Part shown: positions 21,218-33,482 of the stretch, piece after piece
Numbering within the stretch: position 1 is the stretch's first letter
How the letters are laid out: each line of letters opens with the position of its first letter
Assembly (NCBI GenBank): GCA_020466095.1
Contig: CM035806.1
Location: forward strand, 31,882,571 to 31,946,570
DNA length: 64,000 nt
Source of the DNA: Chlorops oryzae
Lineage: Eukaryota; Arthropoda; Insecta; Diptera; Chloropidae
Direction: 5' to 3'
The notes under the pieces: model-generated
Seen by the model: only the letters and a program-made list of their open reading frames with translations
Database searches by the model: none
Told to the model about the DNA's origin: nothing
Program-made: the position numbers and the translations under genes

Positions 21218-23390
21218 TAAGCACGCACACGCACGCACGCACACACACGCACCCATTCAACAGTAGCAGCGCGCATGTTCGAAGCAACATCATCGAACTA
21301 ATTGAACATCAAATCCATTAGTATGCGCCAACAATAGTTATTCCAACGAGGAGGGGGAAACCTTTGCTGACGTCCCCGACCAACGCTGCTGATGCCGAGT
21401 CGCGAAATCCGAAAGGATCAGTAAAAAAAAAAACATCGCTATTCTGACTTTATTAGCGGCTGAAATTGACTAGCAAGGGCCATCACCCTCACCATAAAAA
21501 AACAACATCAACAACAAAAACATCATCATCATCAACAACAACAACAACAGCAACAACAGCAAGCACAGGTATCCGTCTACAAAATGGAATGACTGTCTAC
21601 CACAACATTCCTACGCCAAAAAGCTAATCATGATGACCAGAGCTGACCGTTTCAGGCTCGCATTTATTTGGCTGACATTGTGTAACGGAGCGCCTACTTC
21701 GCCGTGCCGGAACGGCTACCAATCTCTAGGCTAGGAACGCCTACAATTTATATACATATTGTTAATTGATTTCTTGTCAATTATATTGATATTTCGGACT
21801 ACGGTCCACCAACCGGGCACTATCTTTGGACTGAGGTAAGCAGCAGTGTTTAGCACCATGTTGCCTGATGTTTTTCCATTGCAGCGCATATCGCAGTTTG
21901 GCCGCGCGCACAATTCCTCGGTAGACAGCATTTGGCATCGATCAAACGAGAAATTCGTCATCGGCGCAATGGCTTCGGACGTCGGCCGATAACGATTCGA
22001 GTTTGTTGGTCTCGACCATATGTAGTCTCTGTTGTCCACAATTGTGTGCGTCGTCGCTTGCTGCCATATGTTCGGTTCTAGTGGAAATTCAATTGGCATT
22101 GGTGTAACGCTGCTGCATTATCTCGATTTGAAGTAGTCGCCCACAAACCGCCGCATTGTCTGATCGCACTTTTGAGCCTATGAATGTTGCTGCAGCTAAC
22201 AGCGCTGGACGATTGTTCGTACGTTTGGCCGGAGATGAGCGGTGCGAATGTCGTCGCAGCTGGCTGGATTTACACGCTGGCTCGCTCATAGGCCATTAGG
22301 CGGTGGGGCAATGCGGCAAAAAAAAAAACCCCCGTTGACAGACCTAATGTACGCTTGCGCATTTTGTGCTGCTGAAGGCTGGAGAGATCCATCGCGGATG
22401 CGATCGTGTATGCGATGACTTTCATTGCATGCAGCCGTGTGCGCAATCAGTATGACAATCCTGCGCGATTGCCTTGTACTGCTTGTACGCTCGGCTGCAT
22501 TCATTCCGAAAGGTTCTCGTCTATTTTCGATCGCACGCTTTGAATGAGCTCTTTTGCATTCTCTATTGCACAAGTATGCGTGCGACATTGGAATCGGTCG
22601 ACAAACAAACAAACAAACAAACATTTGAACTTAAAATTCAAAATACTTATTGTATCTAGTATTTAAAGATGTACTCCAATGGCTGGGAACGCTATTCGTA
22701 CATCGGTACGCTCATTTGTAGATACCGCAGCTCGTAACTTCGTTCTATGTGTATTTCAATAGCGGTATATGTAGCCAACGAATTATGTATGTTTAGCGGA
22801 TCTAACTAGGCACACCACAATCAAAAAAAAACTCGTGCTAGGGTACGTCACTCTTGTGCCTCCAGTCAGAAGCGCGACAATGCTAGCACGTCCATGTTCG
22901 AACCATTCCTTGTGCACCGATTGGGATGTCCTCAATCCGGCGATTTGCACCCAATCCGTTCCGCAATATTTGGAGAATGCAAACGAAGCGGCGGCAGGTC
23001 TTTCAGCTCACATGCGTTCGTCTTGCGAAACGATTGCGCCACAATAACTGGAATTTGGCCATCGGAAATTGTTTTGCATTTTGCATTTGGTCGATTTAAG
23101 TGAAATATTTCACTGCAAGTCAAGAGCTCTGGTCAAGAAAAAAGATTTGCTGCCTATTGAGTATATCTCTAATTGGCACAATGAATGGTTGGTGAACAAA
23201 TAGTAAATACAAACATACTCAATTTATACCTACAAAAACCTAAAAAAAAGCAAACAAAACAAAACAAAACCAGAAAAAAAACAAACAAAAAACAAAACGG
23301 TCAAAAACAACAAATAAAAACAAAAAAATAAAAACAAAAAAAAGCAAATAAAACTAAAAACAAGCTTTTCAATTTGAATTTAAGGATTCC
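21218..23390 (+). other. Probable Arc1 3' UTR and downstream spacer
   Basis: After the Arc1 stop come a CA-rich dinucleotide run (21221-21250), a CAA/CAT-rich tract (about 21505-21563) and a stretch of higher GC content to about 22650, with no frame that reads as a known protein. A-rich AATAAA-containing sequence at about 23240-23360 could supply a poly(A) site. Drosophila Arc1 also has a long 3' UTR, which is the part bound and packaged by its capsid. The extent here is inferred. Confidence 0.4.
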
Positions 23391-23545
23391 ACAACTCAAT
23401 GAAGTTAAGGGAAATCGCTTTCAAAGAGTATGTCCGATTGCGAGCCCCTGGAAGGGATTTTAATGTTTTGTTGAGTTTCGTATAGGAACTACCTTAAACA
23501 CTGTTAGCTCGATTCTAAATATTAATCACCCCTATTCTGAATAAT

Positions 23546-24278
23546 CGGGCCTATTACGGTTGTCGCCGCTATCGTCGTCGACGACTTAGCAACGATGTCT
23601 TCGTCGCCGTCGCTTCGCCCCTTAATCGGGCCTATTACGGTAGTCGCCGTTGATGCAAAAAATAGACGAAGCGACAGATTCGTATTACAGTAGTCGCCGT
23701 CGACGCAATATTGTCGTCGTCGTCGCTAAATACCTATTACCGTAGTCGCAGCGAGAGTCGCTTCTTGTCGTTTTCTGTCGCTATTTTTTTAGGTGACGAC
23801 TAGCAGGCGAGCAGTGCGATAAAAGTAAAAAAATGAAAATTAATTGCACTCAATAGTGAGCCAGCTTGAAAAGAACCTAAGTTTGGCAAGAGGTTAGCGA
23901 AAAGGAACTATTCCTAGCAATTTTAATGAAGAATGGGAAGTCATTTCGTCAAAAATGAATTCACCTTGTCCTCCCATGCAAACTTAAAATATCCAATCTT
24001 TGTCGTAAAATTCTCCTCTGGTAATAACTTGAATTTCTTTAATTTTTGCTTGAGCTTTCAAAATTGTTTTTACTCTTAAAACTATCACACAAACAAATTT
24101 TCATAAGATTGGTTCCATTTTCCGAATAAAAAATAAAAGTGCTACTAATTTCATTTAAAATTCGTCGTCGTCGTCTCGAACTAGTACCGTAATAGCTATT
24201 AAGGGGCGAAGCGACGGCGACGACGACATCGTTGCTAAGTCGTCGACGACGATAGCGGCGACAACCGTAATAGGCCCG
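23546..24278. mobile_element. Foldback-like element with GC-rich 80-bp arms
   Basis: The left arm 23546-23624 (CGGGCCTATTACGGTTGTCG onward, ending CGCCCCTTAA) is almost perfectly inverted at 24199-24278. The arms are rich in GTCGTCG/CGACGAC. Inside the left half the phrase CGGGCCTATTACGG(T)(A)GTCGCC recurs two to three more times (23626, 23690, 23740). No coding sequence in the 570-bp loop. Confidence 0.8.
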
Positions 24279-24398
24279 AATATACATACATATAGGGAGC
24301 AAGAATCTCGAACATCATCATATTCTTTTCTTAGTTGATGCTTAGAACTCTTCCTTTTTCCGAGGAAGAACATTCTAGAACAAAGGATTATTCATTTA

Positions 24399-24613
24399 CA
24401 GCCCGATTCAGAATATTCCCGGGGAACGAATTCCCGGGGAATTTACTTTTCCCGAGAGTAAACTTCTTCTTTTTAAAATATTTGGGGGAATAAATTTGAT
24501 GGGGAATGAGTATTTGACCCATACCCATAATTTTCCTTTCCCTATCTATTTAAAAAAGGAGAATTTTAGTCTCGAGAAAAGTAAATTCCCCGGGAATATT
24601 CTGAATCGGGCTG
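24399..24613. mobile_element. MITE with ACAGCCCGATTCAGAAT termini
   Basis: Left end ACAGCCCGATTCAGAATATT followed by CCCGGGGAA; right end TTCCCCGGGAATATT followed by CTGAATCGGGCTGT. About 28-bp near-perfect TIRs, 215 bp total, non-coding interior. Confidence 0.75.
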
Positions 24614-25067
24614 TTAGATTTTTAGGTTCCTATTGCACAGTGTCCTTGAAAATTCTATTAAAATTATTTCTCACTAGGCCCATTTTCAAAATTTTATATC
24701 TCGAAAACTGATGAAGATAGAAAGATGAAACAAATTTCCACTGATAGTTAATAAAACAAGAAATTAAAACAATTTTTTTTTTTAATTTTACACAGAGAAA
24801 ATTTTTTCACAAAAGTGAAAATAGAAACGAAATTTTTTTCAGTGTATTTCCGTTTTCGCTCCACTTTTTGGATATTTATAACAGAAAACCTCTGAGTATT
24901 GCGTTTCATTAAAAAATATTTTTTTTTTTTTTTCAATTTCAAAAGGCAGCTTTTTGAGATATTTACAAAAACATAAGTGTATCAGGGGTGCCACAGAATT
25001 CGATAGCTGTCGGAATCGGAATAAAAACCGATCGATATTTCATACAGAATTTAAAAATTTTGTTGTT

Positions 25068-25285
25068 TTTGGATTTTCCCCCCACGCATTTTTGTTTTTG
25101 CCCATGGAACAAATTAAAAAAAGAGAATAAATAAATGACAATCGAAAAAACATGCATTGAAAGCGTGTATGTAATGTGGTTTTAATTAAAATAGACGTTA
25201 AAATTGAAAAAAAAAAGTTTCCCCCCCACGCAAATTAAAAAAATAATTTTTCCCCACCACGCAAAACAGAATTGCTACGGCACTG
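25068..25285. mobile_element. CAGTGCC-family MITE, 5' end unclear
   Basis: Contains the family's CCCCCCACGCA blocks and the right end GAATTGCTACGGCACTG, as at 12100-12130; the left terminus is not recognisable. Confidence 0.5.
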
Positions 25286-25536
25286 AATCTTAGTACTCTC
25301 GAACTACTCTTCGATTAGTCACAAAAATATAATCATAACTCCTTTTAATTTTCCAATCATTGACAAAATAAACACTCTCGAAATAAACTGCTCCACGAGG
25401 AGACCTCCTGTGGTCAATCAGCGGTCAATTGTCCTTTTTGTACCAGTTTGTCTAATTTTTTACCCGCAGAGTATTTTTCAGTATACTTTTAGGATCAGGA
25501 AACATGAATATTTTGATGGTTTTTAACAAATGGTTA

Positions 25537-25793
25537 GGGAAACAGAAAATATTTAAATTAAGCACCTAAAAGTATGCATTAGAATATTTAAAAACCAATT
25601 AATATCATTGTAAGCCTTTATAGACGGAGCTTAATTAAGGCTATAAAGATATCCGCACATCTTTCAAAAACCTTCTTCAAGATGTGATTAAATGGGCAAA
25701 CGTACAAGAATGACCAGATTTCTCACTATCAGAGATATTCCGAATATTTAATTGTATACTTTTGGGTGCTGAATTTAAGTATTTTCCGTTGCC
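25537..25793. mobile_element. MITE, GGGCAACAGAAAATA family, copy 1
   Basis: Left: GGGAAACAGAAAATATTTAA then AAGCACCTAAAAGTATGC. Right (inverted): GTATACTTTTGGGTGCTGAA then AAGTATTTTCCGTTGCC. 257 bp. The better preserved copy, with a target duplication, is at 55747-56013. Confidence 0.65.
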
Positions 25794-27710
25794 ATACTAT
25801 GGGTTTTTCTTTAAAAGTTCGTAGTTTTTGATCGGTTGAAAATATTTTTAGGCTATTCGAAAGGTCTTATGGTCTGAATAATATGGGCTCTTCTGAGTTA
25901 TGATACTTAGTCTAATTAGCAAAAAGTTCAGGTTCCGGCAGGAATTCTCCTTTTTGCCTTAAGTTTCTTTTTAGAGAACATCGTCTTCGAAATTCAATAC
26001 TTTTTTTCACATCTGAAACGCCCTAGTGTATACTATGAAATTTCGACAGAAACACATGTACCAGAGAGCTGCAGCCGATAGGTACATAGTTTTTTGAGAC
26101 ATAAGAATTTATAAAAGTCATTTCAAAAAGGTGTATGAATATGTATAAAAAGTGGTATGAAAAAGTCGTAACGTATGAAACGGTTGAACGACTTGGTCGG
26201 ACTAATCGGTAGTAGGTATGAAACGTTGGAACGTCTGAGGTCGCTATAAAATTTCGTCCAACTCGATCGAACGCTGAGTTTCCGAGTGTGATGGTAATTT
26301 GTTCTGGATGTTCAACGAGAGTGATCAGACAGGCTCGATCATACTCCAAGCAGATCTCTCTGTAGGTATATGTAGTGACGGGACGTTTCCTTGAGTGGAT
26401 TTCCCACAGAGATCCCAAAATTTTTCTCATTCCTCTTTCCGAAGCAGCGAGCATGAAGACAGATTTTTGCCTCCACAGGCTCCGAGTCTGAGTCGCCTAA
26501 AAAAGGCGACACAGTCGAAGTATTTCCATTTTTTCGATCGCATCTGTAGAGGGATCTTTAATAGAGAAAAATATTTGTAATTATTTTCTCTTTTGTTCGG
26601 AATAATTTTCCATTCTAAAAAGAAAACTTTCAATTGAACCGAGTTTGGTATTTCATGAGTCTGGTTTTTTCCTTCCCGGGAATACCTTGAAATTCATTTG
26701 AATAATTCACGATGATCACATTTCGGTTCGTATGATTCGTTTTTGTGGTTGACGCCGACCGATGAGTAATTGCAATTCTACTTGTTCAACTGAAATCAGA
26801 TCGATGACGTTGAATGTCGTCTTTTGATGTCGATTCATGGAACTGACTTCCGTCTCGGATACGTTCTAGTTAGAATGTCTGTTTCGCAGCGAGCTTTCGG
26901 AACGTCTTGCAGTCTGTTTATACTGAATGCGCCAATAGTGCACCGTGATATGTAAAATTTAAATAATAATTTTGAAGTCACTTGATATATATAGAGAATT
27001 TCTATATGTATTTAGTTTTGCCCGATTGGTTGCAGGTCATTTTTAAATCGATCGCAAAAAGTGTGGCCGAGAATTAAGTTGCGCATTTACTTATGGCTAT
27101 ATCTCGTAAACCGTTCAATATTTTGTTTTCCAGCCCATAAGAAAGTTTTAACCTTTGACATGGAGAAAAGAACTGTAGTTATATCTGACTTGAAAAAACA
27201 CGATGAAGTAGCTAGAAATAGCAAAAATATCAAAAGCTTAACATTATTCTCATCTCTTTTTATCATACTTCCTATAGTTGTCACAAAGAAAGCTTTCGCT
27301 GCCTTTATTATTATTTGATTGTTTTATCGATGTTTAAATATATTTTTCTTTTCTATCTCTCCAAAGCTGTGTGCGATCATATGAACACAACTGTTCTCCA
27401 TTGTACACACAGAGAACAGCAGTAATGCTTATCTTATCAAATTTCCACTGCCTGCAATTGACAGAACATATGTATTATGCCTCACTGGAAATCGGAAATC
27501 GAGAGTATCTTCACGCGCAGTTAAATACTTATATAAAAAAAAAAATGGAGTCGATTCCGATTCGAGAAAACAACTAACAAAAGTATGCTTAGTGAGCAGT
27601 ATGCTTTACGCTAACAGTTCAACACTTCAGTTTTAAATGACAAAAATTAAGACAGTTTCCTCGGAGGTTTAACAGCGGAATTCGGACCACTTAACAATCT
27701 CTATCTCTTC
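25794..27710. other. Intergenic spacer
   Basis: A minus-strand frame at 26023-26454 (143 codons) has no recognisable family. 27010-27310 is a dispersed repeat with an inverted partner at 46330-46660; a 40-base core is nearly identical. No gene is supported. Confidence 0.35.
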
Positions 27711-28135
27711 TTCTTTCTCTCTCCCTCTCCTTCTCCTCCTCTACCTCTCTCCCTCTCTACCTCACTCTACCCATCTCCCTCTCTCTCTCTACCTGTCTCT
27801 TCGCCTCTCACTCCACTTTTTTCGCCCCATCTCTCTCTGTTTGTTTCTCTTTCTCTCTCTTTCTCTCTTTCTCTCCTTCTCTCTTTCTCTCTTTCTCTCT
27901 TTTCCTTTCTCTCTTTCTCTCTTTCTCTCTTTCTCTTTCTCTCTCTCTCTCTCTCTTCTCTCTTTCTCTCTTCTCTCTCTTTCTCTTTCGCTCTCTCTCT
28001 CTCTTCTCTCTTTCTCTCTTTCTCTCTTCTCTCTCTTTCTTCTCTTTCTCTCTTTCTCTCTTTCTCTCTTTCTCTCTTCTCTCTTTCCCTCTCTCTCTCT
28101 TTTCTCTTTCTCTCTTCTCTCTCTCTCTTCTCTCT

Positions 28136-28167
<32 letters not shown>

Positions 28168-28625
28168 TCTCTTTCTCTCTTTCTCTCTTTCTCCTCTCTC
28201 TTTCCTCTTCTCCTTCTCTCTTGCTCTTTATCTCTTTCTCTTTTCTCTTTTCCTCTTTCTCTCTTCTCTCTTTGCTCTTTCTCTCTTTCTCTCTTTCCTC
28301 TTTCTCTCTCTCTCTTTCTCTCTTCTCTCTTTCCTCTCTTTCTTCTCTCTCTCTTCCTCTCTTTCTTTCGCTTTCTCTCTCTCTCTCTCTCTGCTTTCCC
28401 TCTCTCTCTCTTCCTTTCTGCTCTTCTCTCTCTCTCTTTCCCTCTCTCTCTCCTCTTTCGCTCTCTCTCTCTCTTTCGCTCTCTCTCTCTTTCTTGCTCT
28501 TCTCTCTTTCGCTCTCTCTCTCTCTTTCGCTCTCTCTCTCTCTTTCGCTCTCTCTCTCTCTCTCTCTCTCTTCTTTCGCTCTCTCTCTCTCTTTTCGCTT
28601 TCCTCTCTCTCTCTCTCTCCTCTCT

Positions 28626-28662
<37 letters not shown>

Positions 28663-28684
28663 CGCTTTCCCACTCTCTCTCTTG
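27711..28684. repeat. About 1 kb pyrimidine (CT)n microsatellite
   Basis: Almost uninterrupted CTCTTTCTC-type sequence with regular TTTCGCTCTCTC interruptions in its right half (28370-28670). The long Arg/Glu and Ser/Leu frames on both strands are by-products. It lies 240 bp beyond the 3' end of the first tetraspanin gene. Confidence 0.9.
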
Positions 28685-28928
28685 CCAAAAAATAAGAGAC
28701 AAGATTGCTGCGAGACTGATGCAGAAATCCATCGGTTGCATAACGTTTACTTTATTTTGATTAGAACTATTTCAACTTTTAACCAACAATACAATAATAC
28801 AAAAGACTCTTAAATGAGTCACGATTTTGCGAGAAAAGTTTCAATTGAAAGGAACTCCGAAGTCTTAACCTCACTTTTCTATGCCTACATACATACATAC
28901 ATGCGTACATGTGATCGATCTTATTTCT

Positions 28929-30923
28929 TTAGAAATTGTGTCCTCTGCGTCGAATGCCGGTGATAACACAGCAAGCGAATGTCATTGCGATCAATTCGAT
29001 GGCCGCGACGCCGATTCCTCCCCAACGGATGATCTTCATGTTTTCGGACCAGAAGTCCATAAATGCCTCATGGCAACCGGGCTTCGTCTGATATTCGGAT
29101 TGTGGGCATTGATTCGTGATGCTCACCTTGCCGCAGCAGGCATTCGGTACTGGCTTATTATTGGAGACGTAGTCCATGTAGCTATCGAGGCCGCAGCATT
29201 TGAACTGAAATATACATACATACATAGATAAATGCAATATATAAATATGTTGATATAAATATGACGCTTACACTCAATTCTAAAGCCTCCATGGGATAGC
29301 CGTGATTCTGATCATTCTGCTGCCATGCCGTTTTAACCACATTCGTCATAGTTTTGAGGAATTCTTCACGATTTACAAAAATCCAAGCGACCAAAGCGAC
29401 TTGCAAGCAAAATAGAATGAACATAAACGCAGCATACTGAAAAATGATTATGAAAAATTTAATAAATCAATTAATAATAATTCCATAAAATTTAGATGCA
29501 ATCGAAATTGGGACGACAATGGTCCATTTAATTACCAGAGATGTGCAGCAGACATTTTCCCTAATCGTTCCGCAGCAACCGAAAAAGGAAATAACGAAAA
29601 TAATCGATCCAAAGACGATAATAATGATCGGTATTGTATCGGTATTGATGGCCTGCTCGAAGGATTTAAAACGGCCCAAATCGCTCAACATAATCGAGCC
29701 GAGCGTAATTAAAAGGATGCCACATATCTGGAAAATATCTCACATATTAGATATTCAAATATAAACTTTTATATAATTCTTAAATAATATCTGTAAGCGA
29801 CAGTCTACTTTATCTCTTCACTGTCGTATTCGTGAAGAGGCCTCACCTAGAACTCATATTACATATCTTAGGGTTTAAGAAACTTGATTATTTTTTTTAA
29901 ATCTAAATATAATTCAGTGACTGGTTTTTTTCTACAATCATTCCATACAGATACATATAAATATATATATTTATTTTTTTTTTAGATTTTGTTTTTTATT
30001 GAAATAATCTTAAAACAATACTTTCGGTGTCTTAGATAAGAATTAGAGCAGCAGCAGCAGAGTTTGATAAATCACAGCAATTATCAATTCTTCCCAGGAG
30101 TAATTTCCTTTCTTTACAGTTTAAGGTTTAACGTATCCAAATTTTATTGGATTTAAAATATAAGTTCAATGAAATATGATTCTTTTCAAAGATCAATACG
30201 AGTTATTAGTACAACTGATTTTCATTATAAAGATGACAATATTCAAATATATATACACCGATGCTCTTATAATCCGTCCACGGGAAGTAATGACAAAAAA
30301 AATATAACAAGAAAAAAAATCCAACCTCAAATTAACCCATTTAAAGCCAGGACATAAGCCGAAAACCTATCAAGGTTGGGTTAGGTTAGTGTGGCCGCCA
30401 ATATTAAGGGTGACACACATGGGCCCCTATGTGAGACCACGAAAAATGGGAAACCGTAGAAAAATGCACACAGGAAGAACACAGCAAATATCCACGACCT
30501 CAGCTGGGAGTTGAACCCAGAGGCTGTCGAAAACCTATCAAAATCGTGAGAAGATTCAGAAAAACTGCACCTTTTTTAAGACAGAACTGCTGAGGAAAGT
30601 TCCCCTACGAAAAGCTATTTCATGTTGATCACACGTGTGCACCTGTTATGGGTTAAGCTGTGGCTAAAGTCACCCCACCATTCGAGTTCTGCGTCATTTC
30701 TCAAAACGCTTTTGAGACTTAAAAGCTTTCAAACTTTTTTAATATTAAATTTGTCTTCGTTCGATTTCAAAAGTTTTCGCAATTTGTTTTTCCATTCAAT
30801 TAGGAACGTTTTTTTTTTTTTTGCCGTAAAAATTACACAACTCTGATATTCCGGAGAACTCACCACGAAGATTAAATTGAAAATATACAAAACGTATTTT
30901 AAAATATTTTCCAAAAAATTCAT
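28929..30923 (-). CDS. Tetraspanin A (Tsp42E-type), four coding exons
   Basis: Exons: 30864-30923 (60 bp), 29536-29727 (192), 29272-29436 (165), 28929-29204 (276); all junctions phase 0; 230 residues. Tetraspanins are four-pass membrane scaffolds that organise receptor and adhesion microdomains. TM1 is in exon 1 (YVLYIFNLIFV), completed by exon 2 ([14 protein letters not shown]). TM2 ends in SFFGCCGTIREN, a family hallmark, and TM3 is FMFILFCLQVALVAWIFV. The large extracellular loop has CCG (FKCCGLDSY), ACCG, a QCP cysteine and PGC. TM4 is followed by a short basic tail. Donors GTGAGT, GTAATT, GTAAGC and acceptors ending in TTTCAG or CCAG support the model. Sequence and gene order fit the Drosophila Tsp42E cluster; the exact paralogue is not assigned. 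Confidence 0.93.
30374..30527 (-). mobile_element. tRNA-derived SINE, minus-strand copy with target duplication
   Basis: Reverse complement contains the B-box-like GGGTTCAACTCCCAGCTGAG, a central ATTTTTCGTGGT block and a TAACCTAACCCAACC tail. Flanked on both sides by CGAAAACCTATCAA (30360-30373 and 30528-30541). The insertion lies inside tetraspanin A intron 1. The same surrounding repeat occurs without the SINE at about 33175-33297. Confidence 0.8.
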
Positions 30924-31099
30924 TTTGAATATTTTTGCTGTTATTCTTTTTCACTTTTTTATTTGTATTTTTTTTAATAGTTATTTTTTTTTTGTTTTTT
31001 TGAAAGCTTTCAATGCTTTTTTCTGTAGGCCTCAAAATACAAAATGAGGTTTCTTGACTCAATTAATTATTCGTGTTATAGCCGTCGTCGTTCGTTTTA

Positions 31100-31135
31100 A
31101 ACTGAAGCTTAACTGGCACTTGACTTTGTATAAAA
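31100..31135 (-). promoter_or_regulatory. Possible tetraspanin A core promoter
   Basis: On the minus strand TCAGTT (31100-31105) forms an initiator, followed by AAAACGAACG, with a TTTTTATAC block about 30 bases upstream. It would give a roughly 180-base leader to the ATG at 30923. Tentative. Confidence 0.35.
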
Positions 31136-31696
31136 ACATTTCGAGCTTTTTACCTAAAGAAATGTTGCTCCGTTGCTCGCTGTTTCATTTTATCTTTTTA
31201 CTTTTTATCATTCTTGTCATTACACCCGCGAGCAACTGATAAATTAATTTCATTTGTGAAAAAAAAATTAAAATAAATAGTATGTATTTGCATATATATG
31301 TGTATGTATGTGCATATGAATGTAAGTATCAGAAAGTGGGATTTTTCTTTTTGTTAGGCTTGTTTTCATATCATATTATCAATAATGCGAATTAGATAAA
31401 AAACTCTGTTGTAAAACAGCTTTATCTATGCTCGATCGGGAACTTTATTTTAAAAAAAAGCAAATAAAAAAAATAAAATTAAATTAAATAAATATTATTT
31501 GGATGATATTGTAAGAGAATTTGTGCGACCTTGTCTAATAAGCAGTTCGAAGTCATAAGCACTTTTATCTAAAGAATTCTTTGGGAATGGAATGAATGAT
31601 TGCACAGCCCCACCCCCAAAAAACAAAAGGAAAATTGCTAGATTCAGGGATCTCACTTTGCTTTCCGAACCATATAGACCTCAAATTGACATCCAC

Positions 31697-31885
31697 TGTG
31701 CCGTAGTTGGTGCAGAAGCGGGGGATCTGTGTTCAAATCCCAGCTAAGGTCGTGGATGTTTTTTGTCGTTTTTTCTGTTACTGTTCTTCTTTGTTTTCCC
31801 ATTATTCGTGGTATCACAACGGGTCCATATGAGGCCTAAGTGTTGTAACCTTTGGTGGCTGCCAGACTTACCTAATTTAATCTAA
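31697..31885 (+). mobile_element. tRNA-derived SINE, plus copy 1
   Basis: CTGTGCCGTAGTTGGTGCAG at the head, the B-box-like TGTTCAAATCCCAGC, then GTTTTCCCATTATTCGTGGT, ATCACAACGGGTCC and a CCTAATTTAATCTAA tail. Same module order as at 33298-33482. Confidence 0.7.
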
Positions 31886-33297
31886 GCCTAGACTCAAATT
31901 CGGATCCAGCGACCCCGAAAACATACTTATAATAAATATAGTGAAGGTCAAAAAAATTATATTTTTTTTTTGGGTGATTTTTTAATTGCACAGCCCATAA
32001 AAAGGTTTCAGACCCAGGGATCTGACTACGCGAACTGTATGTCTTCGGGGACGCTGAATCGAAATTTGAGGTCTATACAGCTTCCGCGCCTCCAGATTTA
32101 GCCAAATCCTTAAAAAGGCATCCTCGAATTGAGTTTTTCGGGCTCTTTTTTTGATGTTAAGACGAAACCTAGACTCGATGGAGCTATATGAACCTGAAAT
32201 TTGGATCCACCGACCCTGATAATATATAATAATTATAGTGAGACCATTGGATCTGAAACTTTAATTAATTTACTAATTTATGAATTCTTTTGAGCTGTGT
32301 TAATGTTCAATGAATGTTAAATATTCTTTCAAATGGAGAACAGTGAGAGCTTTTAGGATTACACTTATGTGTAAAGCAATAGAGATTTTACAAGCAATCA
32401 CAAATAAAATTTCACTTAGTATTTACCTAACTGGCGGTGCGAGTCCGGGAGGAACGCAATTGAGACAGAAGGATCAAAGTATTCCATAGCGCATTAACTT
32501 TCATCCTATATCGAAGTCTATTGATCTTTCCCCCTCCTTAGAGTTATAATGCTAGAAAGTTATTTGGCTCAGAACCAAAGTGTATTATTTGATTCAGTCT
32601 ATTCTGTGCAATTTTGTATGGGAATAAATGATATAAGATTATTTTGACCTAAGAATCTAGGGAAGAATTTATTGAGTAAAATTCAATTACATTCTGTTAA
32701 CTGACAAACTGGAGTCCTAATCCCGAATTCATAAATCAAAAAATAAAAAACATTACTAAAAAGTTGAATTTTCTCAATAAAAATTATCGCATATCTATTC
32801 ATGTTGCTCGCCGGAAACACCTACTACTTTGGACCCAGCTGTTATTTCAGATGAAGTATTCTACAAAATTTTTTGGAATATTGTCAATTTTTGATTTTCT
32901 ACTTTCGACTGCTTTTAAATTGAACACATCCGTTAATGGATTAATGCACCGCATTTTACATTCACATACATACATACATGTATGTACATGTAACGAAAGC
33001 AACGATTTCGTTAAATATAATCAGTCACATGTTTCATCAGAAATAATTGCTTTTCATTTTACCTGACACGAAAGCACATCACAGCAATCAAATTTAATTA
33101 ATTTTGTTTCTTTTGTTTCGGACAAAAATAGATTTTGTTCACGTATACGTATCAGGATATTGACTGATTGATTGACTCATTTAAGCCAAGACATACATAT
33201 GTACCTAAGCCAAGAACCTTTCAAAATCGTACAGAATTTTAGACAACCCGGAGAACGTACCATTAATTTTTGCATCTTTTTTAAGACGGAACTCCTC

Positions 33298-33482
33298 TGT
33301 GCCGTAGTTGGTTGAGATGCCAACTTATGAAGCGAGAGGCTCTGGGTTCAACTCCCAGCTGAGGTCGTCGATTTTTGTTTTCTTTTTTTCTGTTTCTATT
33401 CTTCTTTGTTTTCCCCATTTTTCGTGATATCACAACGGGCCGGGCCCATGGTGGCAGCCGCGCACTAACCTAATCTAACCAT
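33298..33482 (+). mobile_element. tRNA-derived SINE, plus copy 2
   Basis: The most complete head: GTGCCGTAGTTGGTTGAGAT (A-box-like region) and GGGTTCAACTCCCAGCTGAG (B-box-like), then TTTCCCCATTTTTCGTGATA, TCACAACGGGCC, TGGCAGCCGCGCACTAACCT and a TAACCTAATCTAACC tail. Confidence 0.75.

Noticed and set aside
21731..22624. Minus-strand frames of 122 and 112 codons behind Arc1
   Set aside because: No recognisable domains; the region is more simply explained as Arc1 3' UTR or spacer with higher GC content.
27767..28760. 324-, 299- and 284-residue frames of RE/KR or LS repeats
   Set aside because: All follow from (CT)n sequence; every frame on both strands stays open because the tract rarely forms stop codons.
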